From: Candidatus Thioglobus sp.
Lineage (GTDB): Bacteria > Pseudomonadota > Gammaproteobacteria > PS1 > Pseudothioglobaceae
NCBI GenBank assembly: GCA_028345055.1
Contig: JAOMCO010000007.1
Span: 1 to 64,000 of the forward strand
Length of the DNA: 64,000 bases
Direction of reading: 5' to 3'
The notes below the pieces were generated by a model. That model worked only from the letters and a program-made list of their open reading frames with translations. It did no database searches and was not told where the DNA came from. The number at the start of each line of letters is the position of its first letter. The first letter of the stretch is position 1. Of the stretch, positions 41,369-52,273 are shown piece by piece. The position numbers and the translations under genes are program-made.

Positions 41369-42199
41369 TTGGTTTATTTGAATGGAAACTTTATAGAAAA
41401 AGATCAAGCTTATGTATCAGTAATGGACCGAGGTTTTCTTTTTGGTGATGGTATTTATGAAGTCTTTCCAGCATACAACAGAAAAATTATTGGACTAGAT
41501 TCTCATTTAAATCGCTTACAAGATGGTCTTGATGCAATCAGTATAAAGAATCCTCACAGTAAAGATGAGTGGAAAAATTTAATCAACAAAATTATATCTT
41601 TTGACTCTATTAACGAAAACCAGGCAGTCTATTTACAAATTTCTAGGGGTAGTGATAAGAATAGAAAGCATACTTATGGAGAATTAAAACCAACAGTATT
41701 TATTCAATCAAGTGTCATCAAGTTAAGAGAAAAAAGCACCCTTTTAAATGGACTTTCAGCTATTACAAGAGAAGACATCAGATGGCTTAAAAGTGATACT
41801 AAGGCAACATCTATTCTAGCAAATACCCTTTATGCTCAGGAAGCCAAAAATAATGATGCAGAAGAAACTATTCTTTACCGAGATGGAATAGTAACTGAGG
41901 CATCAAGTTCTAATGTATTTATGGTTAAAGATAAGTGTCTATTTACTCATCCTAAAGGGCCTAATATCCTTCCAGGAGTTACCAGAAAAAAGACTATTGA
42001 ATGCGCAAAAGCAAGTAATTTAAAGGTGGTTGAATCTAGATTTACCAAGCAGCAGTTAATGGAGGCCGATGAGGTATGGGTTACAAGCTCAACAAGAGAA
42101 ATTCTTCCAATCACCTCTATTGATGGTATTGAAATTTCAAATGGATGTGCTGGACCAATTTGGTCATTGGTTTATGATCAATACCAATTGCTTAAATAA
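41369..42199 (+). CDS. D-amino-acid transaminase (PLP fold type IV)
   Basis: The 276-aa class IV aminotransferase resembles D-alanine aminotransferase: VYLNGNFIEKDQAYVSVMDRGFLFGDGIYEV, the likely PLP lysine K145 in SDTKATSIL, EETILYRDGIVTEASSSNVF and VTSSTREILPITSIDG. The start is TTG at 41369: an in-frame TAG lies just upstream and the first ATG (codon 19) would remove the first strand. It starts 2 bases after the D,D-carboxypeptidase gene and is presumably coupled to it, suggesting use or recycling of D-Ala or D-Glu. Branched-chain aminotransferase is less likely. Confidence 0.85.
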   Translation: MVYLNGNFIEKDQAYVSVMDRGFLFGDGIYEVFPAYNRKIIGLDSHLNRLQDGLDAISIKNPHSKDEWKNLINKIISFDSINENQAVYLQISRGSDKNRKHTYGELKPTVFIQSSVIKLREKSTLLNGLSAITREDIRWLKSDTKATSILANTLYAQEAKNNDAEETILYRDGIVTEASSSNVFMVKDKCLFTHPKGPNILPGVTRKKTIECAKASNLKVVESRFTKQQLMEADEVWVTSSTREILPITSIDGIEISNGCAGPIWSLVYDQYQLLK

Positions 42200-42266
42200 T
42201 AAAAAATCTTATTTAATCATTTAATATTGAATAATTAGAATAATCATTTCAAGTAAAATCTTTAGT

Positions 42267-42369
42267 AGTGTCGAGGGTAAACCGACAATAAATAGTTATG
42301 AACCCCGCCAGGCCTGGAAGGGAGCAACGGTAATAATTTTTTTATGTGTTGGATTCTATTCTCGGCACT
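42267..42369 (+). ncRNA. ffs: 4.5S / small bacterial SRP RNA
   Basis: The sequence around 42317-42346 has the conserved SRP domain IV hairpin with CCAGGCCTGGAAGGGAGCAA. The ends pair over 9 bases (AGTGTCGAG with CTCGGCACT, one G-U pair), giving a roughly 103-base rod of the gammaproteobacterial kind. A TAAAAT box at 42254-42259 is placed 7 bases before the 5' end. The RNA works with Ffh in co-translational membrane targeting. It lies 26 bases before dnaX, a common location. Confidence 0.93.
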
Positions 42370-42395
42370 ACCTTTATTCAAAAATCTGAAAAGTA

Positions 42396-44009
42396 ATGAG
42401 CAAACACTACGAAGTTTTAGCTAGAAAATATAGGCCTCATAATTTCAAAGAACTTGTAGGTCAAACTCACACTATTAGAACACTGGTTAATGCTTTAGAT
42501 AATAATAATCTTCACCATGGCTTTTTATTTACTGGAACCCGTGGTGTTGGAAAAACTACAATTGCGAGAATCTTTGCTAAAGCAGTTAACTGTGAAGAAG
42601 GAGTTAGTTCTAATCCATGCGGCAAATGCCCAACCTGCCTTGAGATTGACAAAGGTCATTCTGTTGATTTAATAGAGCTAGATGCAGCCTCTAATACTCA
42701 AGTAGATAAAATGCGTGATCTACTTGAAAATGCTCAGTACACTCCAACAAAAAATTTATACAAAATTTACCTAATTGATGAGGTACATATGCTTTCAAAA
42801 AGTAGCTTTAATGCTCTTTTGAAAACTCTAGAAGAGCCGCCTGCTCATATCAAATTTTTATTAGCCACAACTGATCCAAAAAAATTGCCAATCACTGTTC
42901 TTTCAAGATGTCTTCAGTTCAATCTAAATAAGCTTTCACATGAGGAAATTTTGAACCATCTTAAGTTTATCATGAATGAAGAAAAACTTAAGTTTGATGA
43001 AAGTGCTCTATCAAAAATTGCAGAATTTGGAAATGGTTCTATGAGAGATGCTTTAAGCCTCCTGGATCAATCTATCTCTTATGGAAATGGAAGTATTAAG
43101 GAAAAAGATATTAAAGAGATGCTTGGACTAGTTAATCATGATGAAATTATTAATCTTGCATCATTAATCAATGATAGAAACGCTGAGGAAATTTTGTCAT
43201 TTGTAAAGGATTTGGCACATAAAGGTGAGAATTTATCCAATGCATTGAGGGACTTAACATCCCTTTTTCATCAAATATCTTTAGCACAAATCATCCAAGA
43301 TAAAACTCAAATTTCGCCTGATATTACCAAACTTGCAAGTAGCTTCTCTTCCCGAGACTTGCAGCTTTATTACCAGATTGCAATTAATGGCCAAAAAGAT
43401 ATGTACCTTTCCCCTAGTGAACAAATTGGTTTCGAGATGACGCTTATTAGAATGATTGCCTTTCATCAAGATTATGAGAATATTGAAAAAAAAAATCTAA
43501 AACTCTCTCCAACTAAAAGCTCAATATTAGAAGATATCCCAACCCCAAAACACTCTCCTAGGTCAGAATCTAATCAACAATTAGCTGAAAAGGATGTAGG
43601 TCAACTAAATATTAAAAATCAAAAAGAGTGGGAAGGCATTATAAAAACTTTTGATTTCAATGGTGCAGCAAAAATGCTAGTGAAAAATTCAGTATTCAAA
43701 TCACTTGAGGATCAAACATTAGTGTTAACATTAAGCTCAGATTTTGTAAATCTTCTGACGCCAAAAACAGAAGAATCACTAAGAAATGGACTTAATAAAG
43801 AATACCCTTCAGTAGAGTTAATTTTTGAGCCAGGAGAAACTAATGGTGACTCTTTATCTCAAAAGGAATTTGCTACGAGAGAGCAAGAGCGTAAAGAGAC
43901 AGAAAGCCAATTTTTAAGTAATGATGGATTAAAGGAGCTTCAAGAAGTATTCAATTCAAAGGTCGATCTTAAATCTATCAAATCAATCAAGGAGTCAGAC
44001 AATGTTTAA
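42396..44009 (+). CDS. dnaX: DNA polymerase III subunit tau/gamma
   Basis: Clamp-loader ATPase. The 537-aa protein has YRPHNFKELVGQ, the Walker A GTRGVGKTTIAR, the zinc-binding CEEG...CGKCPTC module, Walker B IYLIDEVHML, sensor 1 LATTDPKKLP and the collar domain to about residue 360. A tau-specific part with a DnaX-C like domain (about 415-480) follows. At codons 364-367 there is a run of ten A that could give a gamma-like short form (see separate entry). It is a compact tau compared with E. coli (643 aa). The stop overlaps the ybaB start by 8 bases. Confidence 0.95.
   Translation: MSKHYEVLARKYRPHNFKELVGQTHTIRTLVNALDNNNLHHGFLFTGTRGVGKTTIARIFAKAVNCEEGVSSNPCGKCPTCLEIDKGHSVDLIELDAASNTQVDKMRDLLENAQYTPTKNLYKIYLIDEVHMLSKSSFNALLKTLEEPPAHIKFLLATTDPKKLPITVLSRCLQFNLNKLSHEEILNHLKFIMNEEKLKFDESALSKIAEFGNGSMRDALSLLDQSISYGNGSIKEKDIKEMLGLVNHDEIINLASLINDRNAEEILSFVKDLAHKGENLSNALRDLTSLFHQISLAQIIQDKTQISPDITKLASSFSSRDLQLYYQIAINGQKDMYLSPSEQIGFEMTLIRMIAFHQDYENIEKKNLKLSPTKSSILEDIPTPKHSPRSESNQQLAEKDVGQLNIKNQKEWEGIIKTFDFNGAAKMLVKNSVFKSLEDQTLVLTLSSDFVNLLTPKTEESLRNGLNKEYPSVELIFEPGETNGDSLSQKEFATREQERKETESQFLSNDGLKELQEVFNSKVDLKSIKSIKESDNV
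43486..43495 (+). other. dnaX: A10 slippage tract in dnaX at the gamma/tau boundary
   Basis: Ten consecutive A follow GAA 364's G. Slipping by minus one gives seven further codons then TAA (about 373 aa). Slipping by plus one gives ATC then TAA (about 367 aa). Both products end just after the clamp-loader domains and lack the tau part, as gamma does. Confidence 0.6.
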
Positions 44010-44307
44010 AGGTGGAATGGCAGGAATGATGCAAAAAGCAAAACAAATGCAGGAAGATATGGAGGTTGCTCAAAAAGAGATTAAGTCCCTCAACTGCTTG
44101 GGCATTGCAGCTTCAGGTTCACTAAAAGTTGAAATGAACGGAGACTATAAGGTTACTAATATATATATAGATGAATCGCTTACTTCAGATAAAGAGATGT
44201 TAGAAGACTTAATAATAATTGCTGTCAACGATGCCTCTTCAAGGATTAATTCAATTTCTAAAGAGAAAATGAAAAATGTGACAGGTGGCCTTAACCTGCC
44301 ATTCTAA
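44002..44307 (+). CDS. ybaB: Nucleoid-associated protein YbaB/EbfC
   Basis: A 101-aa DNA-binding protein with MFKGGMAGMMQKAKQMQEDME at the start, then GSLKVEMNGDYKV and the C-terminal MKNVTGGLNLPF, all typical of YbaB. The order dnaX-ybaB-recR is strongly conserved. The gene overlaps the dnaX end by 8 bases. Confidence 0.95.
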   Translation: MFKGGMAGMMQKAKQMQEDMEVAQKEIKSLNCLGIAASGSLKVEMNGDYKVTNIYIDESLTSDKEMLEDLIIIAVNDASSRINSISKEKMKNVTGGLNLPF

Positions 44308-44327
44308 TTAACTATTTCTAATTAAAA

Positions 44328-44915
44328 ATGATTGAAAAATTAAATAAAGCTTTTAGTAAACTACCAGGAGTAGGCTCTAAAACTGCTCAAAGATTTATTT
44401 ATCATCTTCTCGAGAGAGATAGGTTAGGTGGGCTAGAGCTTGCAAAAGCACTCAAAAATGCGATGGAAAATGTCAAAAACTGTGAAAAATGCCGCACTTT
44501 AACTGAAAAAAATATTTGTGAAATTTGCTCTAATATCTCTAGAGACAACTCACAAATATGTATCGTCGAAACTCCCTCTGATATTCATGTAATTGAACAA
44601 AGTGGTGTATACAGGGGAAAGTATTTTGTTTTAAGTGGATACCTATCGCCAATAGACGGAATTGGAGCCTCTGAACTTGGTCTTGATGAGCTTGAAGTTT
44701 TATTAAAATATCAAGAGGTAAATGAAATCATTCTAGCAACAAATGCTACTATCGAAGGTGAGGTTACTGCTCACTATATCCATAATTTAGCAAAAAAGTA
44801 TCAAATAAAAACTACTAGAATAGCCCATGGAATTCCTCTAGGTGGCGAGTTAGAATATACAGATATTAATACAATTGCTCATGCTTTATCAGGGAGAAAA
44901 GATTACGATCAGTAA
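44328..44915 (+). CDS. recR: Recombination mediator RecR
   Basis: Works with RecF and RecO in loading RecA at gaps. The 195-aa protein has the N-terminal helix-hairpin-helix (FSKLPGVGSKTAQRFIYHLL), a zinc finger (CEKCRTLTEKNICEIC) and a Toprim domain (ICIVETPSDIHVIE...). The GIPLGGELEYTD C-terminal motif follows. It is 20 bases after ybaB. Confidence 0.96.
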   Translation: MIEKLNKAFSKLPGVGSKTAQRFIYHLLERDRLGGLELAKALKNAMENVKNCEKCRTLTEKNICEICSNISRDNSQICIVETPSDIHVIEQSGVYRGKYFVLSGYLSPIDGIGASELGLDELEVLLKYQEVNEIILATNATIEGEVTAHYIHNLAKKYQIKTTRIAHGIPLGGELEYTDINTIAHALSGRKDYDQ

Positions 44916-44950
44916 CCTTCAAAGGCTTATTCTAGTTATTGTAGTTATTG

Positions 44951-44956
44951 TATAAT
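44951..44956 (+). promoter_or_regulatory. Possible -10 box of valS
   Basis: A perfect TATAAT lies 30 bases ahead of the valS ATG, in the 70-base gap after recR. No convincing -35 is seen at 16-18 bases upstream, so this is tentative. Confidence 0.35.
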
Positions 44957-44985
44957 GTGACAGCTTTATCCGACACCTCGCCTAC

Positions 44986-47733
44986 ATGGAAAAAACATAT
45001 AACCCAGAACTTATCGAACAAAAGTATCGTGATTTATGGGAGAAAGGTGATCACTTCTCTTCAGGTGCTAATTCATCAAGCAAAGATTCTTTTAGTATAG
45101 TCCTTCCTCCGCCAAATGTCACTGGAAGTCTGCACATGGGTCATGCCTTTCAGCATACGATTATGGACGTTTACACACGATACAACAGAAGTAAGGGTAA
45201 TCAAACTCTTTGGCAACCTGGAACAGATCATGCTGGAATAGCAACTCAAATGGTTGTTGAAAGACAACTTAGCTTGGAAAATATCTCTAGACACGACTTG
45301 GGTAGAGAAAAATTTACTGAAAAGGTTTGGGAATGGAAATCAAAGTCTGGCGGAACAATTTCCTCTCAGATGAGACGACTTGGGACATCAGTAGACTGGA
45401 ATAGAGAGCGCTTCACGATGGATGAATCCCTCTCACTAGCAGTAAGAAAAGTCTTTATTGAGCTTTATAACGAAGGACTCATTTACCGTGGAAAAAGACT
45501 TGTAAATTGGGACCCAGAACTATTAACAGCTGTCTCCGATCTAGAAGTTATTAGTAAAGAAGAAAGTGGATATTTATGGCATATCAAGTATCAAGTTGAT
45601 AACTCTGACAAAACATTGGTCGTCGCAACAACAAGACCAGAAACTATGCTCGGAGACTCCGCTGTTGCTGTGCATCCAGATGATCAGCGCTATCAACATT
45701 TGGTTGGACAATTTATTAACCTACCGCTCTCAAATAGAAAAATTCCAATTATTGCTGATGATTATGTTGATATGGAGTTTGGGACTGGTTGCGTAAAAAT
45801 AACTCCTGCACATGACTTTAATGACTATGAAATTGGACAAAGACACGGCTTAGAGATCATAAATGTTCTGACTAATGATGCCAAAATAAATTCAAATGCT
45901 CCTTCTAAATATCAAGATTTAGATCGGTTTGAAGCAAGAAAAATAATTGTCGCTGATTTAGAAAAGCAAAACTTAATTGATAAAATTGATTCACATATGC
46001 TAATGGTTCCTAGAGGTGATAGGACAAATAGTATTATTGAGCCCTACATGACAGATCAGTGGTTCGTCAAAGTTAAGCCACTGGCTGACCCTGCAATTGA
46101 TGCTGTTAAAAATGGAAGCATTCGTTTTGTTCCTGAAAACTGGGAAAAAACCTACTTTAATTGGATGGAAAACATTGAGGATTGGTGCATTTCTCGTCAA
46201 ATTTGGTGGGGACATAGAATTCCAGCCTGGTACGATAAAGATGGTAATTATTTCGTCGCAGATAGCCTTGAAGATGCCCAAATTCAAGCTGGTAAAAATA
46301 TTGAACTTACTCAAGATGATGATGTTTTAGACACATGGTTCTCCTCTGCCTTATGGCCTTTCTCAACACTAGGATGGCCTGAAGAGACAACTGAGTTATC
46401 ACGATTTTATCCAACAAGCGTTCTTGTAACTGGCTTTGATATCATATTTTTCTGGGTAGCTAGAATGATCATGTTTGGTCTGAAATTTACTGGTGATGTT
46501 CCTTTTAGAGATATTTATATTACTGGACTAATCAAGGATGGTAATGGCCAAAAAATGAGTAAATCCAAAGGCAATGTACTTGACCCAATAGACCTTATTG
46601 ATGGAATTAATCTTGAAGAACTTTTAGAAAAAAGAACCCAAGGCATGATGCAGCCAAAACTAGCTGAAAAAATTAAAAATCAAACTAAAAAAGAGTTTCC
46701 AAATGGTATTCCATCCTTTGGAACAGATGCTATTAGATTTACTTTTACGGCTTTAGCTTCATTTGGTCGTGATATTAAATTTGACTTAAAGCGAGTAGAA
46801 GGTTACAGAAACTTTTGTAATAAGTTATGGAATGCATCTCGCTTCGTATTAATGAACCTAGAATCTAAAAAAATTGATGATAATGCAGAATTATCTAATC
46901 AAGATAAGTGGATTTTATCTAGACTTCAGCATTTAAAGATTCAGGTCCAAAAATACCTCTCAGACTATCGATTAGATTTGATGAGTCAAGCCTTGTATGA
47001 ATTTGTTTGGCATGACTATTGTGATTGGTATCTTGAATTTTCTAAACCTCTTCTTGAAAATAGTCAAACTAAAGATGGATGCGAGCTAACTTTAATTAAA
47101 GTACTAAATGAGACTTTAATTCTTTTGCACCCAATCATCCCTTTCATTACTGAAGAGATATTTGAACAATCTCAAAAAATACAATCAAAATCTAATGATA
47201 AATTGATTTCTCAGCCATTTCCAGAGTCTCAGGATGAGCTCTTTGATGATAATGCTGAAGTAGAGATAAATTGGCTCAAGGACTTTATTCTTGGCATCAG
47301 GAAAATTAGAGGTGAGATGAACATATCTCCTAAAAAGCCTCTACCCTGCTTTATCAAAAATTTTAGTATTCAAGATAAGGGTTTTATAAATAGTAATACT
47401 TTAACTTTATCAACGATTGCCAAATTAGACTCTATTGACTTACTATCCCTTGATGATGAGGAAGACGAGTCTGCAATTGCTCTAGTTGGAGAAATGAAAA
47501 TACTGATACCACTGGCTGGCCTAATTGACAAAAGAGCTGAACAAGAAAGACTTAATAAAGAAATTGAAAAACTACTGAAACTAAAATCTCAATTTTCAGC
47601 AAAACTTGGTAATGAGAAATTTGTTAATGGTGCTCCTGAAGAAGTTGTAAGAAATGAAAAAGAAAAACTTGCATCTACTGAGAGTACTTTGAATGATTTA
47701 GAGCAACAGCTTAAGAAAATTTCCAATCTTTAA
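44986..47733 (+). CDS. valS: Valyl-tRNA synthetase
   Basis: Class I synthetase of 915 aa. The HIGH motif is in PPPNVTGSLHMGHAF and the KMSKS loop in GQKMSKSKGNVLDP. The editing domain is in the CP1 insert (VVATTRPETMLGDSAVAVHP). The GTDHAGIATQMVVER and DVLDTWFSSALWPFS segments are standard. A C-terminal coiled coil begins near residue 845 (EQERLNKEIEKLLKLKSQF). Length and motifs are normal. Confidence 0.97.
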   Translation: MEKTYNPELIEQKYRDLWEKGDHFSSGANSSSKDSFSIVLPPPNVTGSLHMGHAFQHTIMDVYTRYNRSKGNQTLWQPGTDHAGIATQMVVERQLSLENISRHDLGREKFTEKVWEWKSKSGGTISSQMRRLGTSVDWNRERFTMDESLSLAVRKVFIELYNEGLIYRGKRLVNWDPELLTAVSDLEVISKEESGYLWHIKYQVDNSDKTLVVATTRPETMLGDSAVAVHPDDQRYQHLVGQFINLPLSNRKIPIIADDYVDMEFGTGCVKITPAHDFNDYEIGQRHGLEIINVLTNDAKINSNAPSKYQDLDRFEARKIIVADLEKQNLIDKIDSHMLMVPRGDRTNSIIEPYMTDQWFVKVKPLADPAIDAVKNGSIRFVPENWEKTYFNWMENIEDWCISRQIWWGHRIPAWYDKDGNYFVADSLEDAQIQAGKNIELTQDDDVLDTWFSSALWPFSTLGWPEETTELSRFYPTSVLVTGFDIIFFWVARMIMFGLKFTGDVPFRDIYITGLIKDGNGQKMSKSKGNVLDPIDLIDGINLEELLEKRTQGMMQPKLAEKIKNQTKKEFPNGIPSFGTDAIRFTFTALASFGRDIKFDLKRVEGYRNFCNKLWNASRFVLMNLESKKIDDNAELSNQDKWILSRLQHLKIQVQKYLSDYRLDLMSQALYEFVWHDYCDWYLEFSKPLLENSQTKDGCELTLIKVLNETLILLHPIIPFITEEIFEQSQKIQSKSNDKLISQPFPESQDELFDDNAEVEINWLKDFILGIRKIRGEMNISPKKPLPCFIKNFSIQDKGFINSNTLTLSTIAKLDSIDLLSLDDEEDESAIALVGEMKILIPLAGLIDKRAEQERLNKEIEKLLKLKSQFSAKLGNEKFVNGAPEEVVRNEKEKLASTESTLNDLEQQLKKISNL

Positions 47734-47804
47734 GGAAATCTGTAATTCATTGAAAAAACACATAAAATTAATATTAAATTTCAAATATCAAGATACAATA
47801 GATT

Positions 47805-48455
47805 ATGACTAAACTTAAGATTCTTTCAATTGCATTATTATTCATAACATTTAAGGTCAGTGCTGAGTCTTTTGTCTATATAACTGATGAGCTTGACCTC
47901 CCAATTAGGTCTGATAAAAATTTTGGAAACAATATAATCCGCCTTCTACCATCTGGGACAGAGTTATCTTTATTACAAAGTACTGAAGATGGATGGGCTC
48001 AAATAAAGTTTGATGATACGATTGGATGGATTAAATCATTCTACTTATCACCAGATCCATCCTCGAGAGAGAAACTGAAAAAATTAACACGGTCATACAA
48101 CGCTAATAAACTTCTAATTTCAAAGCTGAGTGAAGAGAAGGAATCTCTAGAAAAGCAATTACAATCCTTAAAAGAAGAAAATACAGATTTACTTGTTCAA
48201 AGTTCAAAATCACAAGCGGAAAAGGAACATATAGAGCAAATTTATCAAGATGCCCTTAAGCTAGAACATGAAAATGACAAGCTTACTCAAGAAAAATTAC
48301 AACTTAAAACAGAACTTCAACTTTCAGAAAATAATACTCAAATTCAAAAAGATACAAGCTCAAGAAATTGGTTCATTGTCGGCGCAATTGTTCTTTTCTT
48401 TGGAATGATGATTGGATTTATCGTCCCAAATCTTCTTAAGAGAAAACGATTTTAA
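47805..48455 (+). CDS. SH3-domain membrane protein, YgiM-like family
   Basis: The 216-aa protein has a signal peptide (to about residue 20, FKVSAES). A bacterial SH3 domain (residues 22-86, with ITDELDLPIRSD and EDGWAQIKFDDTIGWIKSFYL) is followed by a long coiled coil (about 95-180) and a C-terminal membrane helix with a basic tail (FIVGAIVLFFGMMIGFIVPNLLKRKRF). The layout is that of gammaproteobacterial YgiM proteins, thought to have an envelope role that is poorly known. It ends 15 bases before guaB. Confidence 0.85.
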   Translation: MTKLKILSIALLFITFKVSAESFVYITDELDLPIRSDKNFGNNIIRLLPSGTELSLLQSTEDGWAQIKFDDTIGWIKSFYLSPDPSSREKLKKLTRSYNANKLLISKLSEEKESLEKQLQSLKEENTDLLVQSSKSQAEKEHIEQIYQDALKLEHENDKLTQEKLQLKTELQLSENNTQIQKDTSSRNWFIVGAIVLFFGMMIGFIVPNLLKRKRF

Positions 48456-49931
<1,476 letters not shown>

Positions 49932-49940
49932 ATTGAAATA

Positions 49941-51203
49941 TCACATAAAACGATTAATTGAAAATAAACTACTCACTGATAAATTCTGATCATCTGTTAA
50001 CAAATCACACACTAATTTAGCTGAAGTTGCTGCGTGAGTCAGGCCATAATGACCATGCCCACAATTATAAAACACTCTATTCATTTTTCGAGATTTAGAA
50101 ATTACCGGCAATGAGTCTGGCATCGAGGGTCGACTGCCCATCCAAAAATTTGCTCCTTCAACACTTAAACTAGGAAATAATTCTTGACTAATACGAGTAA
50201 TGGAATCGAAATAAGCTTGATTTGCTGGACGTCTAGGATTTGCATATTCAGCCCATCCTCCAATGCGAAGACCACTTCTCAAACTTGTTGCTACGATACC
50301 TCGATCAGCAAAAACAATTGGGATATCTATTTGAATATTTGGGGAAGGTATGGTTAGGTTATATCCTCTTTCTGCTGTCATTGGTAAAAAGTCACCTAAA
50401 GATTTTGCAAATGAAATTGAATCAATTCCAGCAGCTATAATTACTGCATCATATTTAAAACTTCCATTTTCGGCATCAATTAAAACAGAATTCAAACTTT
50501 CACTAATTCCATTAACTTTATTTTTGTAAAAAACAACTCCTCTCCCTTGAGCTGCGTTAGAAAGACTCTCGACTATATCTAATGGCTCAGTTACTTTTCC
50601 CCATTCATGAGATAAAAAGGCATGCTTAAATTTATTATTAACAGCTGGAGTAATTTTAGCGATTGATTCTTCATTTAATGATTCACTAGAAAAGCCTCTT
50701 TTACTTCTTTCATCCCAACTTTTCTTACTTGAATTAAAGCTTTTTTTGCTATCGTAGATAAATGCACAACCTCCATAGTCAACCATCTCACCAAGATCAT
50801 ATGAGTCTAATAGCGTTTTAGTATCCTTTAGAGAATTTTTACCAAGAAAACTTATGGCATCTGTTGCTTTTTGAAAACGACTTCCATGAGAAGTTAGTAA
50901 AAATTTCCAAAACCATGGAATTTGAGACCAAAAATCTTTAAATGGAACCTTTAATGGTGCATCAGAATCCATTAACATTTTCAATGCTTTAAAGTAAATA
51001 CCTGGAACACTAAGAGGAAAAATATCCGAAGCCCCAATATGGCCTGCATTAGCTTTTGATGCACCACTAATGCCAGGACTTGAAGGGTCATAAATGCTTA
51101 CATGGTAGCCTTTTTGATTCAAAGCACAGGCGCTCGAAATACCTACAATGCCAGCCCCAATTATTGCTACTGAAGATCCCAAAGGAATATTTGATGTCAA
51201 CAT
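49941..51203 (-). CDS. DadA-like FAD D-amino acid dehydrogenase, probably for cis-4-hydroxy-D-proline
   Basis: The 420-aa DAO-family flavoprotein has the FAD-binding VAIIGAGIVGISSACALNQKG near residue 12, the SGASKANAGHI segment, and the C-terminal FWMGSRPSMPDSLPVI and NCGHGHYGLTHAATS motifs of DadA-type dehydrogenases. It is the last gene of a five-gene minus-strand operon, 8 bases after a proline-racemase-family gene. That context points to oxidation of the D-hydroxyproline formed by the epimerase to pyrroline-4-hydroxy-2-carboxylate. D-proline or another D-amino acid remains possible. Electrons would go to the quinone pool as in other members; this is inferred. Confidence 0.8.
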   Translation of the reverse strand: MLTSNIPLGSSVAIIGAGIVGISSACALNQKGYHVSIYDPSSPGISGASKANAGHIGASDIFPLSVPGIYFKALKMLMDSDAPLKVPFKDFWSQIPWFWKFLLTSHGSRFQKATDAISFLGKNSLKDTKTLLDSYDLGEMVDYGGCAFIYDSKKSFNSSKKSWDERSKRGFSSESLNEESIAKITPAVNNKFKHAFLSHEWGKVTEPLDIVESLSNAAQGRGVVFYKNKVNGISESLNSVLIDAENGSFKYDAVIIAAGIDSISFAKSLGDFLPMTAERGYNLTIPSPNIQIDIPIVFADRGIVATSLRSGLRIGGWAEYANPRRPANQAYFDSITRISQELFPSLSVEGANFWMGSRPSMPDSLPVISKSRKMNRVFYNCGHGHYGLTHAATSAKLVCDLLTDDQNLSVSSLFSINRFM

Positions 51204-51211
51204 TTTTAAAA

Positions 51212-52246
51212 CTAACTTAGTAAGTCAAATGCATCACCCCAACAATCTGCAACTTTATAACCTAAAGGGTACGGATCACTCGGATCAACTCCAATTTGAT
51301 GAACTCCATGAATCCACCCTCGACCAGAAACTCTTGGAGTTATTCCAGATTTACCAGCAATAGTTTTTTTCTCTAGTATTTCTACTTTGAACTCGCTATC
51401 TATTATTGATCTAGCAATAAAACTCTGGCCAACTTCAGCCTGACCTTTTGCCTCCATTACTGCTAGACGCGCAGAATTACCAGTTCCACAGGGAGAACGA
51501 TCAATTCGACCAGGTGGGAGGATTGTTGCTCCCTTCATAACTCCATCACTATCATGACCAACAAACATTGTATATGAAATACCTTTTAAACCTTTAATCT
51601 GTGGATGTTTTATATCAACCTGATTATTGATGGCCCTATGAACTTTAGTCCCAATATCAACGAGTTTTCGAGCATTTTCAGGCAAGATTTTTAAGTTGAA
51701 TTGTGATGGATCAATTAATGCATAAAAAATACCTCCAAAGGCTATATCAACTATAACTTCTCCAAGCCCTTCAACTTCAATAATTGTATCAAGCTGGTCA
51801 GCATATGATGGAGTCATATCTAATGTCACTCGTTCACATTTTCCATTTTTACAACTAGCAACAGCTCGAACCAGTCCTGCTGGCGTATCTAGTGTTACAA
51901 CCGTTTTAGGTTCTATCATCTTAATCCTTCCAGTTTCGAGCAAAACAGTAACTAAACAAATACTATTTGAACCAGACATTGCATGTGCCTTATCACCTTG
52001 TAGAATTAAAAAACCTATATCAGCTTCTTTATGAATAGGCTCAAAAATTAGATTTGTTGACATCTGTGCATATCCACGGGGCTCAAACACCAAAAAACGT
52101 CGTAAACTATCATCAACTTGATTTATATAGTTCATTTTTTCTAGCATAGTCTTGCCAGGAATATCATTGGCAACACTAGTAACTATTCGTCCAACCTCAC
52201 CCTCTGCATGAGCCTCCACCATCGTTATAGTTTTTTTCCAGTGCAT
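51212..52246 (-). CDS. Proline racemase superfamily protein B (hydroxyproline epimerase or dehydratase), Ser/Cys type
   Basis: The 344-aa protein has the proline racemase fold motifs AHAEGEVGRIV at the start, MSGSNSIC near residue 90 and [12 protein letters not shown] near 250. In the classical racemase two cysteines act as the base pair; here the first is Ser91 while Cys253 is kept. Ser/Cys members are known in the superfamily, as are Thr/Cys trans-3-hydroxy-L-proline dehydratases. So activity could be 4-hydroxyproline 2-epimerisation, 3-hydroxyproline epimerisation or dehydration. It has a paralogue directly upstream (27-base gap) that shares the same replacement. Confidence 0.82.
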   Translation of the reverse strand: MHWKKTITMVEAHAEGEVGRIVTSVANDIPGKTMLEKMNYINQVDDSLRRFLVFEPRGYAQMSTNLIFEPIHKEADIGFLILQGDKAHAMSGSNSICLVTVLLETGRIKMIEPKTVVTLDTPAGLVRAVASCKNGKCERVTLDMTPSYADQLDTIIEVEGLGEVIVDIAFGGIFYALIDPSQFNLKILPENARKLVDIGTKVHRAINNQVDIKHPQIKGLKGISYTMFVGHDSDGVMKGATILPPGRIDRSPCGTGNSARLAVMEAKGQAEVGQSFIARSIIDSEFKVEILEKKTIAGKSGITPRVSGRGWIHGVHQIGVDPSDPYPLGYKVADCWGDAFDLLS

Positions 52247-52273
52247 TATTTCAAAATCTTAATTAAATGAACT

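Noticed and set aside
46000-46314. 104-codon open frame antisense to valS
   Set aside because: It is complementary to a conserved part of valyl-tRNA synthetase and has no ribosome-binding site or family pattern.
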